Assembly (NCBI GenBank): GCA_947454025.1
Contig: CANGIZ010000008.1
Span: 1 to 48,256, forward strand
DNA: 48,256 bases
Direction: 5' to 3'
Source: Bacteroidota bacterium
GTDB taxonomy: Bacteria; Bacteroidota; Bacteroidia; Chitinophagales; Chitinophagaceae
Below the pieces are notes generated by a model. That model worked only from the letters and a program-made list of their open reading frames with translations. It was not told the DNA's origin and searched no databases. Position 1 is the stretch's first letter. Each line of letters opens with the position of its first letter. Of this stretch, positions 26,717 through 35,652 are shown piece after piece. Made by a program: the position numbers and the translations under genes.

Positions 26717-27961
26717 ATGAAAATGAGTAAGGGCGAGACAACGATACATTGTTCCTTTTGTGGACGCAGCCGAGACGAAGTAAAAATTCTGATTGCTGGT
26801 CAAGAGGGACATATATGCGAAAACTGTATTGAACATGCTCATGAGATTATTGAAAAAGAATTTCACCAGAAAAAAACCGATGGCAAAGCAGGAACCTTAA
26901 AAGTGCAAAAGCCAACTGCGATTAAAGCTTTTTTGGATCAATATATAATTGGACAAGACGAGGCTAAAAAAATATTATGTGTAGCCGTTTATAATCACTT
27001 CAAACGAATTAACCTTCCTACGACATCAAAAAATGAAGTAGAGATCGAAAAAAGCAATGTGATTATGATTGGTGAAACAGGTACTGGAAAAACCTTGTTG
27101 GCTAAGACTATTGCGAAGTTATTAAATGTACCTTTTGCGATTGTGGATGCTACCGTGTTTACCGAAGCTGGATATGTAGGAGAAGACGTGGAAAGTATGC
27201 TAACTCGTCTATTGCAAAACTGCGATTACGATGTAGAGGCTGCACAAAGAGGTATTGTTTACATTGACGAAATTGATAAGATTGCACGTAAAAGCGATAA
27301 TGCTTCCATTACAAGAGATGTTAGTGGCGAAGGTGTCCAACAAGGTTTATTGAAAATGTTGGAAGGAACGGAAGTATTAGTGCCACCACAGGGAGGTCGT
27401 AAACATCCCGATCAAAAAATGATTAAGGTAGACACTAAGAATATCCTATTTATATGTGGAGGCGCTTTTGACGGCATAGACAAAATCATTGCACGAAGAA
27501 TTAATACCAATGCGATTGGCTTTAGTGTCAATAAAGACGAGCAAGAATTACAACGTAAAAATTTATTGCGTTTTGTAAATGCACAGGACATTAAAACTTT
27601 TGGTTTGATTCCCGAAATGCTAGGCCGCTTACCTATTGTTACCCATTTAGAGCCATTGGACGCCGAAACCTTAAGAAGTATCTTAACCGAACCTAAGAAT
27701 GCGTTAATCAAGCAATACACTCAATTGTTTGCAATCGAAAATATCAAGTTAACCATTGACCCTGCGGTATATGATTTCATTACTGCTAAAGCTATGGAAT
27801 ACAAGTTAGGCGCCAGAGGATTAAGAAGTATATGCGAAAGCTTATTTACCCAAGCCATGTTTGATTTACCTGGCACTGATATTACAGAGTTTAATGTAAC
27901 ATTGGACTATGCAAAACAAATGTTTGACAAAAGCAAACTAAGCGCTTTAAAAGTCGCTTAG
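26717..27961 (+). CDS. clpX: ATP-dependent Clp protease ATP-binding subunit ClpX
   Basis: Hexameric AAA+ unfoldase that recognises tagged substrates and feeds ClpP. The 414-aa protein has the N-terminal zinc-binding domain (CSFCGRS and CENC), Walker A GETGTGKT, the pore loop GYVGEDV, Walker B YIDEIDK and [16 protein letters not shown]. It also has the IGF tripeptide that docks on ClpP (NAIGFSV) and the GARGLR sensor 2 motif. Start choice is ATG at 26717, with an alternative two codons later. It is the third gene of the clp cluster. Confidence 0.97.
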   Translation: MKMSKGETTIHCSFCGRSRDEVKILIAGQEGHICENCIEHAHEIIEKEFHQKKTDGKAGTLKVQKPTAIKAFLDQYIIGQDEAKKILCVAVYNHFKRINLPTTSKNEVEIEKSNVIMIGETGTGKTLLAKTIAKLLNVPFAIVDATVFTEAGYVGEDVESMLTRLLQNCDYDVEAAQRGIVYIDEIDKIARKSDNASITRDVSGEGVQQGLLKMLEGTEVLVPPQGGRKHPDQKMIKVDTKNILFICGGAFDGIDKIIARRINTNAIGFSVNKDEQELQRKNLLRFVNAQDIKTFGLIPEMLGRLPIVTHLEPLDAETLRSILTEPKNALIKQYTQLFAIENIKLTIDPAVYDFITAKAMEYKLGARGLRSICESLFTQAMFDLPGTDITEFNVTLDYAKQMFDKSKLSALKVA

Positions 27962-27989
27962 TCAATAAACAATTTAAAAAAATAATTTT

Positions 27990-28139
27990 ATGCAAGAATT
28001 AATTGACCGATTAGTAAAAGAAGCTGGTGTGACTCCAGAGCAAGCAAAACAATCTATTGAAACCATTGCTGCATTTGTAAAAGAAAAATTCCCAATGTTA
28101 GGTGGTGCCGTGAATCAAATTTTCAAAGCAGGAAAATAA
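27990..28139 (+). CDS. 49-aa conserved-looking small protein downstream of clpX
   Basis: A short gene starting 28 bases after clpX and ending just before a strong terminator, so it is very probably the last cistron of the clp transcript. The product is a helical, soluble peptide beginning MQELIDRLVKEAGVTPEQAK, with a helix-turn-helix-like alternation of charged and hydrophobic residues and a PMLGGAVNQIF segment near the end. It recalls short Bacteroidota proteins of unknown function with the same EAGVTPEQAK...FPML pattern. There is no signal peptide or membrane segment. A role with ClpXP is possible only by location. Confidence 0.75.
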   Translation: MQELIDRLVKEAGVTPEQAKQSIETIAAFVKEKFPMLGGAVNQIFKAGK

Positions 28140-28165
28140 ATTCTTTCAACAGATTTAAAATAAAA

Positions 28166-28190
28166 AAAGCCTCCGTTTTTCGGAGGCTTT
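28166..28190 (+). terminator. rho-independent terminator of the clp cluster
   Basis: AAAGCCTCCG and CGGAGGCTTT form a perfect 10-bp stem around TTTTT. The T tail is partly in the stem. Confidence 0.8.
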
Positions 28191-28326
28191 CAAGCAAGCA
28201 ATCATAAACTAGGAAAAAATCCTACATCAATACTAATAATATTTTTTTGAAAAAACGAATTTTCTTTTAGAAAATATATCAAAAACGAAAATTTGTTAGT
28301 TTATCAGGTAAATTAGACTTTGGCTT
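28191..28326. other. AT-rich convergent intergenic region
   Basis: About 135 bases between two convergent transcripts. It is very AT-rich, with a weak inverted repeat (ATTTTC...GAAAAT near 28260-28277). No gene or RNA could be supported. Confidence 0.4.
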
Positions 28327-29160
28327 TCAATCATCTATATGAACGCGGGACCTTAACTGACTTGCTTCAACTTGGGATAAATCGCAAATTTCCGCAATTT
28401 CCCGCCAACCTATCCTGCCCCCTTGTTCCTTCCTGAGCTTGAGTATCAAGCTAATCTGCTTGTCTGAAAATAGCCCTAATTGCTGCCAATCTGCAAAGCC
28501 CATTGCATTGGCATTTACTAATACATGTTCTGTATGAGCAATATATAAATGATGCTTCATACATTGGTAAACTGAGTCAGAAAGTCCATACACTTTACCA
28601 ATTTGTCCAACACGTGTAAAGGCCCCCAAATAATTTTTGTAGGCCAAAATATGTTGAATAACACTCAAAGGTAGTTGCGTTTTTTTCTGCCATTCATTTG
28701 CAGTTGCAGTATTGATATCTAATTTCCAATCTACCTCTTCATTTCCATTCAATACATGACTTAAGTTGAATTTTTTCCATGCGAAAGTCTTGGATGAACC
28801 CTGTTTAACTTGTACATAAGGCTTTAATAAAGAAAATAATTCCGGACTCAGTCCGTAAAGCCTAGCAAAATCATCGGGGCTTTTAAAATAGCCTCCTTTT
28901 AAGCGATAGTGCAAAAGTGACTTTACTTGTTTTTCAGGTAAGCCTAATTGAATTGCTTGAACACTATCAATGGTATTGGGATCAAAATAAAATAAATGTG
29001 TGGCCGAAGCATGCTTGCTTGCATTGTCACGCAGCGAATTGTTATGCGGAAGTAACCAACTAAGTAATACCGATCCAAAAAGAATACATCCTAAAACAAC
29101 AATGCCTTTAATTTCCTTTTGACTAAAATAAAAGTAGGCTTTCCAAGAAGCTTGTATCAT
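28327..29160 (-). CDS. ComEA-like helix-hairpin-helix protein, membrane-anchored
   Basis: A 277-aa protein with one N-terminal transmembrane helix (about residues 18-38, IVVLGCILFGSVLLSWLL). Three ComEA-type helix-hairpin-helix units follow, beginning near residues 62 (FDPNTID), 146 (LDINTATANEW) and 215 (VNANAMGFADW). Each contains the family pattern of an N/D-x-N-x(A) start, a helical pair and a YGLS or equivalent end. Such proteins bind duplex DNA without sequence preference outside the inner membrane, for example in DNA uptake. It lies downstream of the MBL hydrolase, with a perfect inverted repeat in the gap. No other competence gene is in the window. Confidence 0.8.
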   Translation of the reverse strand: MIQASWKAYFYFSQKEIKGIVVLGCILFGSVLLSWLLPHNNSLRDNASKHASATHLFYFDPNTIDSVQAIQLGLPEKQVKSLLHYRLKGGYFKSPDDFARLYGLSPELFSLLKPYVQVKQGSSKTFAWKKFNLSHVLNGNEEVDWKLDINTATANEWQKKTQLPLSVIQHILAYKNYLGAFTRVGQIGKVYGLSDSVYQCMKHHLYIAHTEHVLVNANAMGFADWQQLGLFSDKQISLILKLRKEQGGRIGWREIAEICDLSQVEASQLRSRVHIDD

Positions 29161-29203
29161 TTTTAGATTCGAAGTAACTCAAATTTGAATAGCTGCTTTT
29201 TAG

Positions 29204-29228
29204 TATTTTACGCATGAAGCGTAAAATA
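29204..29228. repeat. perfect 10-bp inverted repeat
   Basis: TATTTTACGC and GCGTAAAATA flank the loop ATGAA between the MBL hydrolase stop codon and the ComEA-like gene. Neither strand shows a T tract after the stem, so it is not a standard terminator. It may be an RNA processing or stability element, or a protein-binding site. Confidence 0.6.
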
Positions 29229-29230
29229 GT

Positions 29231-29995
29231 TTATACTGTAAATTGTAACCCATCATAAGCCATCTTTATAAAAGAAGGCAATTGTGGTTCAACAACAGCC
29301 TGCAATCCAATCTGGTGGCTGAAATGCGTGAAATAAACCTGTGGAACCCCTAATTCAGTTGCTAGTGCAATGGCTTCATCTAAAGTAAAATGTGTAGGAT
29401 GCGGTTGCGGACGCAATGCACTTAATATTAAAACTTTGGAACCTATAATTTTTTGCTTCTCCTCCTCGCTAATAAAATTTACATCGGTGATATAGGTAAA
29501 ATCTCCAATTCTAAAACCTAGCACAGGCAATTCCCTATGCATCACTTGAATAGGAATAAACTTTAGCTCGCCAATTTTAAATGGCACATCATGAATGGTA
29601 TGTAACAACATTTCAGGCAAGCCCGCATCTTTATGCTTGTCAAACGCATAATAAAAATCACGCTTTATAGCAACCTGCGTAATTTCATTCGCATAAATCT
29701 GCATGGGCTGATTGGAATGAAAGTTAAAAGGCCTAATATCATCAAGACCCGCATAATGATCGCGGTGTGGATGGGTAAAAACCACTGCATCTAAATGCGT
29801 GGTCCCCGTTCTTAACATTTGGTACCTGAAATCCGGAGTGGTATCAATTACAACCGAAGTATGCTCCGTTTCAATTTTAATGCTGGTTCGCAAACGACTA
29901 TCTCTTGGATCTTTGGAAGTGCACACTTCACAATCGCACCCAATTAAGGGAACGCCTGTACTTGTGCCGGATCCTAAAATAGTGATAGTTAACAA
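29231..29995 (-). CDS. MBL-fold metallo-hydrolase (PhnP-like)
   Basis: A 254-aa metallo-beta-lactamase-fold phosphodiesterase-like protein. The dinuclear metal motif is HPHRDHYAGLDD near residues 75-86. A Cys pair early on (GCDCEVC near residues 19-25) matches the extra zinc site of PhnP, and later metal ligands lie in YITD and FTHFSHQ. PhnP hydrolyses cyclic phosphodiesters such as 5-phosphoribosyl-1,2-cyclic phosphate. Without a C-P lyase operon nearby the substrate is open. The start is TTG at 29995; no in-frame ATG exists that would keep the GSGTSTG core. It lies between the 90-aa protein and the ComEA-like gene. Confidence 0.85.
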   Translation of the reverse strand: MLTITILGSGTSTGVPLIGCDCEVCTSKDPRDSRLRTSIKIETEHTSVVIDTTPDFRYQMLRTGTTHLDAVVFTHPHRDHYAGLDDIRPFNFHSNQPMQIYANEITQVAIKRDFYYAFDKHKDAGLPEMLLHTIHDVPFKIGELKFIPIQVMHRELPVLGFRIGDFTYITDVNFISEEEKQKIIGSKVLILSALRPQPHPTHFTLDEAIALATELGVPQVYFTHFSHQIGLQAVVEPQLPSFIKMAYDGLQFTV

Positions 29996-30037
29996 AATGG
30001 CGAATTTAGGTAGTACCTTGCTGAATCAACAAATGAA

Positions 30038-30310
30038 TTAAGCTTCGGTTAATGACAAGCGTTGCACTTCTTCAAATAATTTTTGAGAGTCGTGCGTTAA
30101 CTTATCAAATTGAATATCCAATTGTGGAATTAATTCCAATAAAGTATTAATTCTTGCTTCTAAATTTAAAAATTTATTCAACACCACAATTCTTTTAGAT
30201 TCTAACAAGCACCAACCGCTCTGAAAATTACCGCGCTCGTATCTGACAACAAATTCTGATTCGCCTAAAATATCTTCTAACTTGTTTAATGTAGTTTGAG
30301 TCAATTTCAT
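30038..30310 (-). CDS. conserved hypothetical protein (90 aa)
   Basis: A 90-aa protein beginning MKLTQTTLNKLEDILGE. It has a central segment with RYERGNFQSGWCLLES and a C-terminal helical part (FLNLEARINTLLELI). I recognise it only as the sort of small protein found widely in Bacteroidota, without known function. The in-frame ATG at 30349 is rejected because it lies inside a -7 box. It has no signal peptide. It appears to head a reverse-strand operon with the PhnP-like hydrolase (42 bases downstream) and the ComEA-like gene. Confidence 0.6.
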   Translation of the reverse strand: MKLTQTTLNKLEDILGESEFVVRYERGNFQSGWCLLESKRIVVLNKFLNLEARINTLLELIPQLDIQFDKLTHDSQKLFEEVQRLSLTEA

Positions 30311-30346
30311 ATTATGCATTGATTTATAGGGTAGTAAGTGGACATA

Positions 30347-30354
30347 CAAATATA
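30347..30354 (-). promoter_or_regulatory. -7 box of the 90-aa gene
   Basis: TATATTTG on the reverse strand matches TAnnTTTG, leaving a leader of about 30 bases to the ATG at 30310. It overlaps the upstream in-frame ATG and so decides the start. Confidence 0.45.
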
Positions 30355-30407
30355 GTTTTTTAGCAAACTAAGCCATTAAATAAGGCCTAGTAGTTATTCA
30401 CATTTCG

Positions 30408-30415
30408 TACCTTTA
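30408..30415 (+). promoter_or_regulatory. -7 box of the lipid A operon
   Basis: TACCTTTA differs from TAnnTTTG only in the last base and lies 16 bases before the HD hydrolase ATG. The same variant is seen before clpP1 and copA. Confidence 0.4.
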
Positions 30416-30431
30416 CCAACACTCATTTTAT

Positions 30432-31661
30432 ATGGCTTTTACACATCGAAAAATAATAAATGACCCGGTACATGGTTTTATTACCATCAACGATCCGCTC
30501 ATTTTTGAAATTATCAATCATCCTTTTTACCAAAGGTTAAGAAGGATACAACAAATGGCTTTAGCACAGTTGGTTTATCCAGGTGCGGTGCATACCCGTT
30601 TACATCATTCTTTGGGTGCCTACCACTTAATGTGTATGGCCATAAACGAACTAAAGGATAAAGGAATTGAAATTACGGCCGATGAAGCTGTTGCAGCAAA
30701 GGCAGCTATTCTATTACACGATATTGGACATGGACCTTATTCACATGCATTGGAAAAAGTTTTGTTAAAAGGCATTAGTCACGAGGAATTATCCTTGGTG
30801 ATCATGAACAAATTAAATGCAGAAAACAATCCACAGTTAAAAGGTCAACTAACCCTTGCTATTCAAATATTCACCAATCAATATCCTAAGCGTTTTTTAC
30901 ACCAATTAATCAGTGGACAATTGGATGTGGATAGATTAGATTATTTATCGAGAGATAGTTTTTTTACTGGCGTGAGTGAAGGGGTTGTTGGTTATGAGCG
31001 TATTCTTAAAATGTTAACTGTAAGAGATAATGAATTGGTAGTGGAGGAAAAAGGTATAAATAGTGTTGAGAAATTTTTGTTATCGAGACGCTTAATGTAT
31101 TGGCAAGTTTATCGACATAAAACAGTTGTGGCGAGTGAAAATATGTTGGTGAAAATTATTGAACGTGCACAATGGTTGATGCAAAAAAACGACGCATCGG
31201 TTAAAACAGGTTCATTGCTTGACTATTTTTTAGCTAACTCCCATATTCAGTTAGCCGATTTAGACCTTGCTTCTTATTGTAATTTAGACGATACGGATAT
31301 TCTTTATGCCGTTAAGCAATGGCAGCATAATGGGGATCCTATATTATCTCTACTATGCAAAGGATTACTGAATAGAAACTGTTTTAAGTGCGCCATTCAG
31401 TCTGAACCGATTCAAGATGCGCAATGGGAAAAAGCATTCGAAAGCATGCGTTCGAAATATCCATACAAGGACGAGGACCTTGCATTCTTATGTTTCAAGG
31501 GAACCGTATCCAATACCTTATACAAGAATGACAACGAAACCATTAAAGTTTTGCTAAAAACGGGGGAAATTTCCAATATTTCAGCCATTCAGAACGCTTT
31601 AATCGTGGAAAGTCTTTCTGCCCCGGTGAAAAAATTTTACATTTGCTTACTTAACGAATAA
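30432..31661 (+). CDS. HD domain-containing protein (SAMHD1/dNTPase-like)
   Basis: A 409-aa HD-superfamily phosphohydrolase resembling SAMHD1-type dNTP triphosphohydrolases. The metal residues are seen as the RLHHSLG segment (His58/59), LLHDIGHGPYSHALE with His96-Asp97, and the LDVDRLDYLSRDSFF motif with the fourth ligand, a hallmark of this branch. Substrate specificity is not proven by sequence. It is the first gene of a five-gene run with lpxD, lpxC-fabZ, lpxA and an ABC ATPase. This order is familiar in Bacteroidota, where the HD gene is conserved next to lpxD. Confidence 0.88.
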   Translation: MAFTHRKIINDPVHGFITINDPLIFEIINHPFYQRLRRIQQMALAQLVYPGAVHTRLHHSLGAYHLMCMAINELKDKGIEITADEAVAAKAAILLHDIGHGPYSHALEKVLLKGISHEELSLVIMNKLNAENNPQLKGQLTLAIQIFTNQYPKRFLHQLISGQLDVDRLDYLSRDSFFTGVSEGVVGYERILKMLTVRDNELVVEEKGINSVEKFLLSRRLMYWQVYRHKTVVASENMLVKIIERAQWLMQKNDASVKTGSLLDYFLANSHIQLADLDLASYCNLDDTDILYAVKQWQHNGDPILSLLCKGLLNRNCFKCAIQSEPIQDAQWEKAFESMRSKYPYKDEDLAFLCFKGTVSNTLYKNDNETIKVLLKTGEISNISAIQNALIVESLSAPVKKFYICLLNE

Positions 31662-31683
31662 CCCCCCATTCAAACTTTAGCGA

Positions 31684-32730
31684 ATGATACAATTTAGTGC
31701 CCAACAGATTGCAATGATGATTCAAGGAAAAGTAGAAGGTGATGCATCTGTTTCTGTATCTCAATTTGGAAAAATCGAAGAAGCAACTTCGGGTCAACTT
31801 ACTTTTTTAGCAAATCCTAAATACGAAGAATTTTTATACCAAACTAAAGCAAGCATTGTCATTGTAAATGAAAGTTTGGTGCTTAAATCAAATATAACTT
31901 CTACCTTAATTAGAGTGCCAGATGCTTATGCTGCATTTGCCACCTTACTTACTAAATACCAGGAATTAAAAACTGAAAATTTAACTGGGGTACAAACTCC
32001 TTCCTATATTGCTTCAACAGCAAAGCTTGGCGAAAACCATTTTGTAGCTGCGTTTGCGCATATTGGTGATAATGTACAAATGGGTAACAATGTAAAAATA
32101 TTCCCGAACGTAGTAGTGGGTGAAAATGTAAAAATTGGGAACAATGTGATTTTACATCCAGGCGTTGTGATTTATGCCGACTGTGTTTTAGGCAACAATA
32201 TTACCATTCATTCAGGCGCAGTAATAGGAAGTGATGGGTTTGGATTTGCTCCTAAAGCCGATGGTAGTTTTCAAAAAGTACCGCAATTAGGAAATGTAGT
32301 TATAGAAGACAATGTGGAAGTAGGTTCCAACACCACTATCGATAGAGCAACAATAGGCTCAACAGTAATAAGAAAAGGCGTAAAACTCGATAACCTAATA
32401 CAAGTGGCTCATAATGTGGAAGTAGGATCCAATACGGTAATTGCCGCCCAAACCGGTATTAGCGGAAGCACGAAAATTGGGAAAAATGCCATGATTGGCG
32501 GACAAGTTGGTATCGCGGGTCACTTAGGCGTAGCAGATGGTATTAAAATTGCAGCTAAAAGCGGTATTACTAAAAGCTTTAAGGAGCCCAATCAAACCCT
32601 TACAGGCAACCCCGCTGGAGACCATAATGCTTCATTAAGAGCACAGGTTCACATGAAAAACCTCCCTAATCTTGAAAAAAGGGTCAAAGAATTGGAAATA
32701 TTAGTCGCACAACTAACACAAAAAGCCTAA
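31684..32730 (+). CDS. lpxD: UDP-3-O-(3-hydroxyacyl)glucosamine N-acyltransferase
   Basis: Third enzyme of lipid A synthesis; it transfers a 3-hydroxyacyl chain from ACP to the 2-amino group of UDP-3-O-acylglucosamine. The 348-aa protein has the N-terminal uridine-binding domain. A left-handed beta helix of hexapeptide repeats (for example IGDNVQMGNNVKIFPNVVVG) follows, with the catalytic His243 in QVAHNVEVG, aligning with E. coli His239. A C-terminal helix ends the protein. It starts 22 bases after the HD gene and precedes lpxC-fabZ. Confidence 0.96.
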   Translation: MIQFSAQQIAMMIQGKVEGDASVSVSQFGKIEEATSGQLTFLANPKYEEFLYQTKASIVIVNESLVLKSNITSTLIRVPDAYAAFATLLTKYQELKTENLTGVQTPSYIASTAKLGENHFVAAFAHIGDNVQMGNNVKIFPNVVVGENVKIGNNVILHPGVVIYADCVLGNNITIHSGAVIGSDGFGFAPKADGSFQKVPQLGNVVIEDNVEVGSNTTIDRATIGSTVIRKGVKLDNLIQVAHNVEVGSNTVIAAQTGISGSTKIGKNAMIGGQVGIAGHLGVADGIKIAAKSGITKSFKEPNQTLTGNPAGDHNASLRAQVHMKNLPNLEKRVKELEILVAQLTQKA

Positions 32731-32787
32731 ATGGGGCTAATTTTGTGGTAATCATCACTTTAGCATCGAAATATAAATTATTCGTAT

Positions 32788-34197
32788 ATGGATCAGCATT
32801 TTAATCCCGACAAACAACATACCCTTTGTGCTAACATTAGCATTAGTGGGACAGGTTTGCACACGGGTGTTTTGGTAGACATGACATTGAATCCTGCCAA
32901 TCCTGGATTTGGTATTCAGTTTCAAAGAGTGGATTTGCCTAATCAACCTATTATAAAAGCGGACTGTGATTTAGTAACCGATACAAGCCGTGGCACTACC
33001 CTACAAGTGGGTGATGCGAAAGTGAGTACGGTTGAACATATTTTAGCTGCCTTAGTAGGCATGGGCGTGGACAATGTATTAATTGAAATAAATGGCCCTG
33101 AAATTCCCATCATGGATGGTAGCTCTGCTCCTTTTATTGAAAGAATCGAAGCAACTGGTGTATTAGAACAAGACGCTGCGAAAGCATGGTATAGTATTGA
33201 TGAAAACATTTTTCATTACGATGAAGAAAAGAGAGTGGAGATGGTGGCCTTGCCTGCATTGGATTATCAAATTACAACACTAATTGATTTTAATAGCCCA
33301 GTATTAGGCACCCAACATGCAGCATTAAAAACAATTAAAGATTTTAAAGCCGAAATCGCGCCTTGTCGTACTTTTTGTTTCTTACATGAATTGGAAGCAT
33401 TGTTAAAGCATGATTTAATTAAAGGAGGTGACATTAATAACGCAATTGTAGTAGTTGACAAACCTGTTACTGACGAGGAAATGGGTCGCTTAGCAAAAGT
33501 ATTTAAGCGTGAAAAAATTGAAGTAAAAAGCGAAGGATATTTAAATAATTTAGAATTAAGATTCCCGAACGAACCCGCACGTCACAAATTATTGGACGTT
33601 GTAGGTGACTTAGCATTAATTGGCTACCCAATTAAAGCAAGAATTATCGCCAACCGACCTGGTCATAGTAGCAATGTTGAGTTTGCTAAAAAAATTAAAC
33701 AATACATCAAAAAGAACAAGCATGTAAAAGATGTACCTGTTTATGATCCAGCAGTAACACCTGTTTTTAACTTAGAACAAATTGAAAAATTATTACCACA
33801 TCGCTATCCGTTTTTATTTGTCGATAAAGTAATTGAATTAACCGATACGGTGATTGTAGGCGTTAAGAATGTAACATTTAATGAATGGTTTTTCCCAGGA
33901 CACTTCCCAGGAAATCCAGTCATGCCAGGTGTATTACAAATTGAAGCTTTGGCGCAAACTGGAGGAATCCTTTGTATTAACGCCATGCCAGAAGGAAATT
34001 ATGATACTTATTTTTTAAAAATAGACAATTGCAAATTCAAACAAATGGTAAAGCCTGGCGATACGATGTTGTTGAAAATGGAATTAACAGCCCCAATACG
34101 TCGAGGCATTTGTGAAATGCGCGGCACTGTATATGTTGGTGGCAAAGTAGCTACAGAAGCCGACTTGGTTGCCCAAGTGGTGAAAAGAGCCGATTAA
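32788..34197 (+). CDS. lpxC-fabZ: bifunctional UDP-3-O-acyl-GlcNAc deacetylase / 3-hydroxyacyl-ACP dehydratase
   Basis: A 469-aa fusion typical of Bacteroidota. The LpxC half (about 1-310) performs the committed zinc-dependent deacetylation of lipid A synthesis; its metal ligands are His84 (TVEHILAAL), His266 and Asp270 (ARHKLLD), with the catalytic His293 (PGHSS). The FabZ half (about 325-469) dehydrates 3-hydroxyacyl-ACP in fatty-acid synthesis; its active site is His372 (GHFPGNPVMPG) and Glu386 (QIEALAQ). Both active sites are complete. The fusion ties a branch-point pair that compete for 3-hydroxyacyl-ACP. lpxA follows after 18 bases. Confidence 0.97.
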   Translation: MDQHFNPDKQHTLCANISISGTGLHTGVLVDMTLNPANPGFGIQFQRVDLPNQPIIKADCDLVTDTSRGTTLQVGDAKVSTVEHILAALVGMGVDNVLIEINGPEIPIMDGSSAPFIERIEATGVLEQDAAKAWYSIDENIFHYDEEKRVEMVALPALDYQITTLIDFNSPVLGTQHAALKTIKDFKAEIAPCRTFCFLHELEALLKHDLIKGGDINNAIVVVDKPVTDEEMGRLAKVFKREKIEVKSEGYLNNLELRFPNEPARHKLLDVVGDLALIGYPIKARIIANRPGHSSNVEFAKKIKQYIKKNKHVKDVPVYDPAVTPVFNLEQIEKLLPHRYPFLFVDKVIELTDTVIVGVKNVTFNEWFFPGHFPGNPVMPGVLQIEALAQTGGILCINAMPEGNYDTYFLKIDNCKFKQMVKPGDTMLLKMELTAPIRRGICEMRGTVYVGGKVATEADLVAQVVKRAD

Positions 34198-34215
34198 TAA
34201 ATTTAAACAAAGCTT

Positions 34216-35013
34216 ATGACGCATCCATTTACTTATATCGATCCCAATGCAAAAATTGCACCCAATGTAAAAATTGATCCATTCACTGTAATACATGGTG
34301 ATGTGGTAATTGGCGAAGGCACTTGGATTGGAAGTAATGTTACCATTATGAATGGAACAAAAGTGGGAAAAAACTGTCGCATATTCCCAGGTGCTGTTAT
34401 TGGCGCCGATCCACAAGACTTAAAATTTAATGGCGAAAAAACTTCGGTAGAAATTGGAGATGGCACCACTATCAGAGAATTCGTAACCATCAATCGTGGT
34501 ACTTCGGATCGTTGGATTACTAAAGTAGGCAACAATTGTTTGATCATGGCCTACAGCCATATTGCACACGATTGTATCATTGGAAACAATTGTATTTTAA
34601 GTAATAGCGTACAAATTGCTGGACACGTTACCTTAGGTGATTACTCTTGGATTGCAGGCGTGAGTGCGGTACACCAATTTGTAAACATTGGTCAACACGC
34701 TTATATCGCTGGAGGTAGCTTGGTAAGCAAGGACGTTCCTCCATATATTAAAGCTGTTCGCAATCCTTTAAGTTATGGTGGCGTAAATAGTGTGGGACTA
34801 AAACGCAGAGGCTTTGATTTAGAAAAGATCAATCATATCTTAGATATCTACCGTTACATTTTCAATAAAGGCATGAATACCACACAAGCATTGGAATTTA
34901 TTGAAGAAGAATTACCAGCAACGGATGAGCGTGACGAGATTGTTACATTTATTAGAGAAAGTGGAAGAGGTATTATTAAAAGATTTGGTAAAGGAGCTGT
35001 AGAAGAAGATTAA
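34216..35013 (+). CDS. lpxA: acyl-ACP--UDP-N-acetylglucosamine O-acyltransferase
   Basis: First enzyme of lipid A synthesis, a trimeric left-handed beta-helix acyltransferase that adds 3-hydroxyacyl to UDP-GlcNAc. The 265-aa protein shows repeated hexapeptides and the catalytic His118 in HIAHDCIIGNNC, aligned with E. coli His125. A C-terminal helical domain with GLKRRGF is present. Length is typical. The next gene begins one base after its stop codon. Confidence 0.97.
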   Translation: MTHPFTYIDPNAKIAPNVKIDPFTVIHGDVVIGEGTWIGSNVTIMNGTKVGKNCRIFPGAVIGADPQDLKFNGEKTSVEIGDGTTIREFVTINRGTSDRWITKVGNNCLIMAYSHIAHDCIIGNNCILSNSVQIAGHVTLGDYSWIAGVSAVHQFVNIGQHAYIAGGSLVSKDVPPYIKAVRNPLSYGGVNSVGLKRRGFDLEKINHILDIYRYIFNKGMNTTQALEFIEEELPATDERDEIVTFIRESGRGIIKRFGKGAVEED

Positions 35014-35014
35014 T

Positions 35015-35641
35015 ATGGTACAAATAAGCCTCATTAACGCAGGAAAAAGATTCAATAAGGATTGGATTTTTAAAGACCTGAATTATACTTTTCAAATGGG
35101 GCAACACTATGCATTAATTGGAAATAACGGTTCCGGAAAGAGTACTTTATTGCAAGTTATTTCAGGCTACGCGAGTTTGTCAAAAGGACAAATTGAATGG
35201 GGCGATTATGACACCCATAATATCTATCAACAAATAAGTTTAGCTGCGCCCTATTTAGAACTTATCGAAGAGTTTACCACTGCTGAGCAGTTTGCATTTC
35301 ATGCAAAATTCAAGGCGCTAAGAAAGGATATTTCTATTGAACAAATTATTGAAACGATTGGCTTAAAAGCCGCTACTCATAAGCAAATCAGGTATTTTAG
35401 CAGCGGGATGAAACAAAGGTTAAAATTAGCCTTGGCAATATTTTCAGACACGCCTATTTTATTGCTCGATGAACCCTGTAGCAATTTAGACCAAGAAGGA
35501 TATGCATTGTATCAGGAATTGATTCAAAAATACGCAATGGATAAATTAATCATCGTTGGAAGCAATGACACACAGGAATATGCGTATTGCACACAGCATA
35601 TTAATTTATTAGACTATAAAGTAGTAGGCAATAATAATTAG
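35015..35641 (+). CDS. ABC-type ATP-binding protein with altered Q-loop and switch region
   Basis: A 208-aa ABC ATPase domain with Walker A GNNGSGKST near residues 36-44, signature FSSGMKQR near 128-135 and Walker B ILLLDEP with the catalytic Glu. The position normally holding the Q-loop glutamine reads SLAAPYLEL, and the switch position normally holding histidine reads VGSNDTQE, so both residues appear to be replaced. No permease is adjacent. It resembles short CcmA-like ATPases. The ATG is one base from the lpxA stop, so it is translated with the lipid A genes, which suggests an envelope role, but this is an inference. Confidence 0.85.
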   Translation: MVQISLINAGKRFNKDWIFKDLNYTFQMGQHYALIGNNGSGKSTLLQVISGYASLSKGQIEWGDYDTHNIYQQISLAAPYLELIEEFTTAEQFAFHAKFKALRKDISIEQIIETIGLKAATHKQIRYFSSGMKQRLKLALAIFSDTPILLLDEPCSNLDQEGYALYQELIQKYAMDKLIIVGSNDTQEYAYCTQHINLLDYKVVGNNN

Positions 35642-35652
35642 GTTGCAACACC

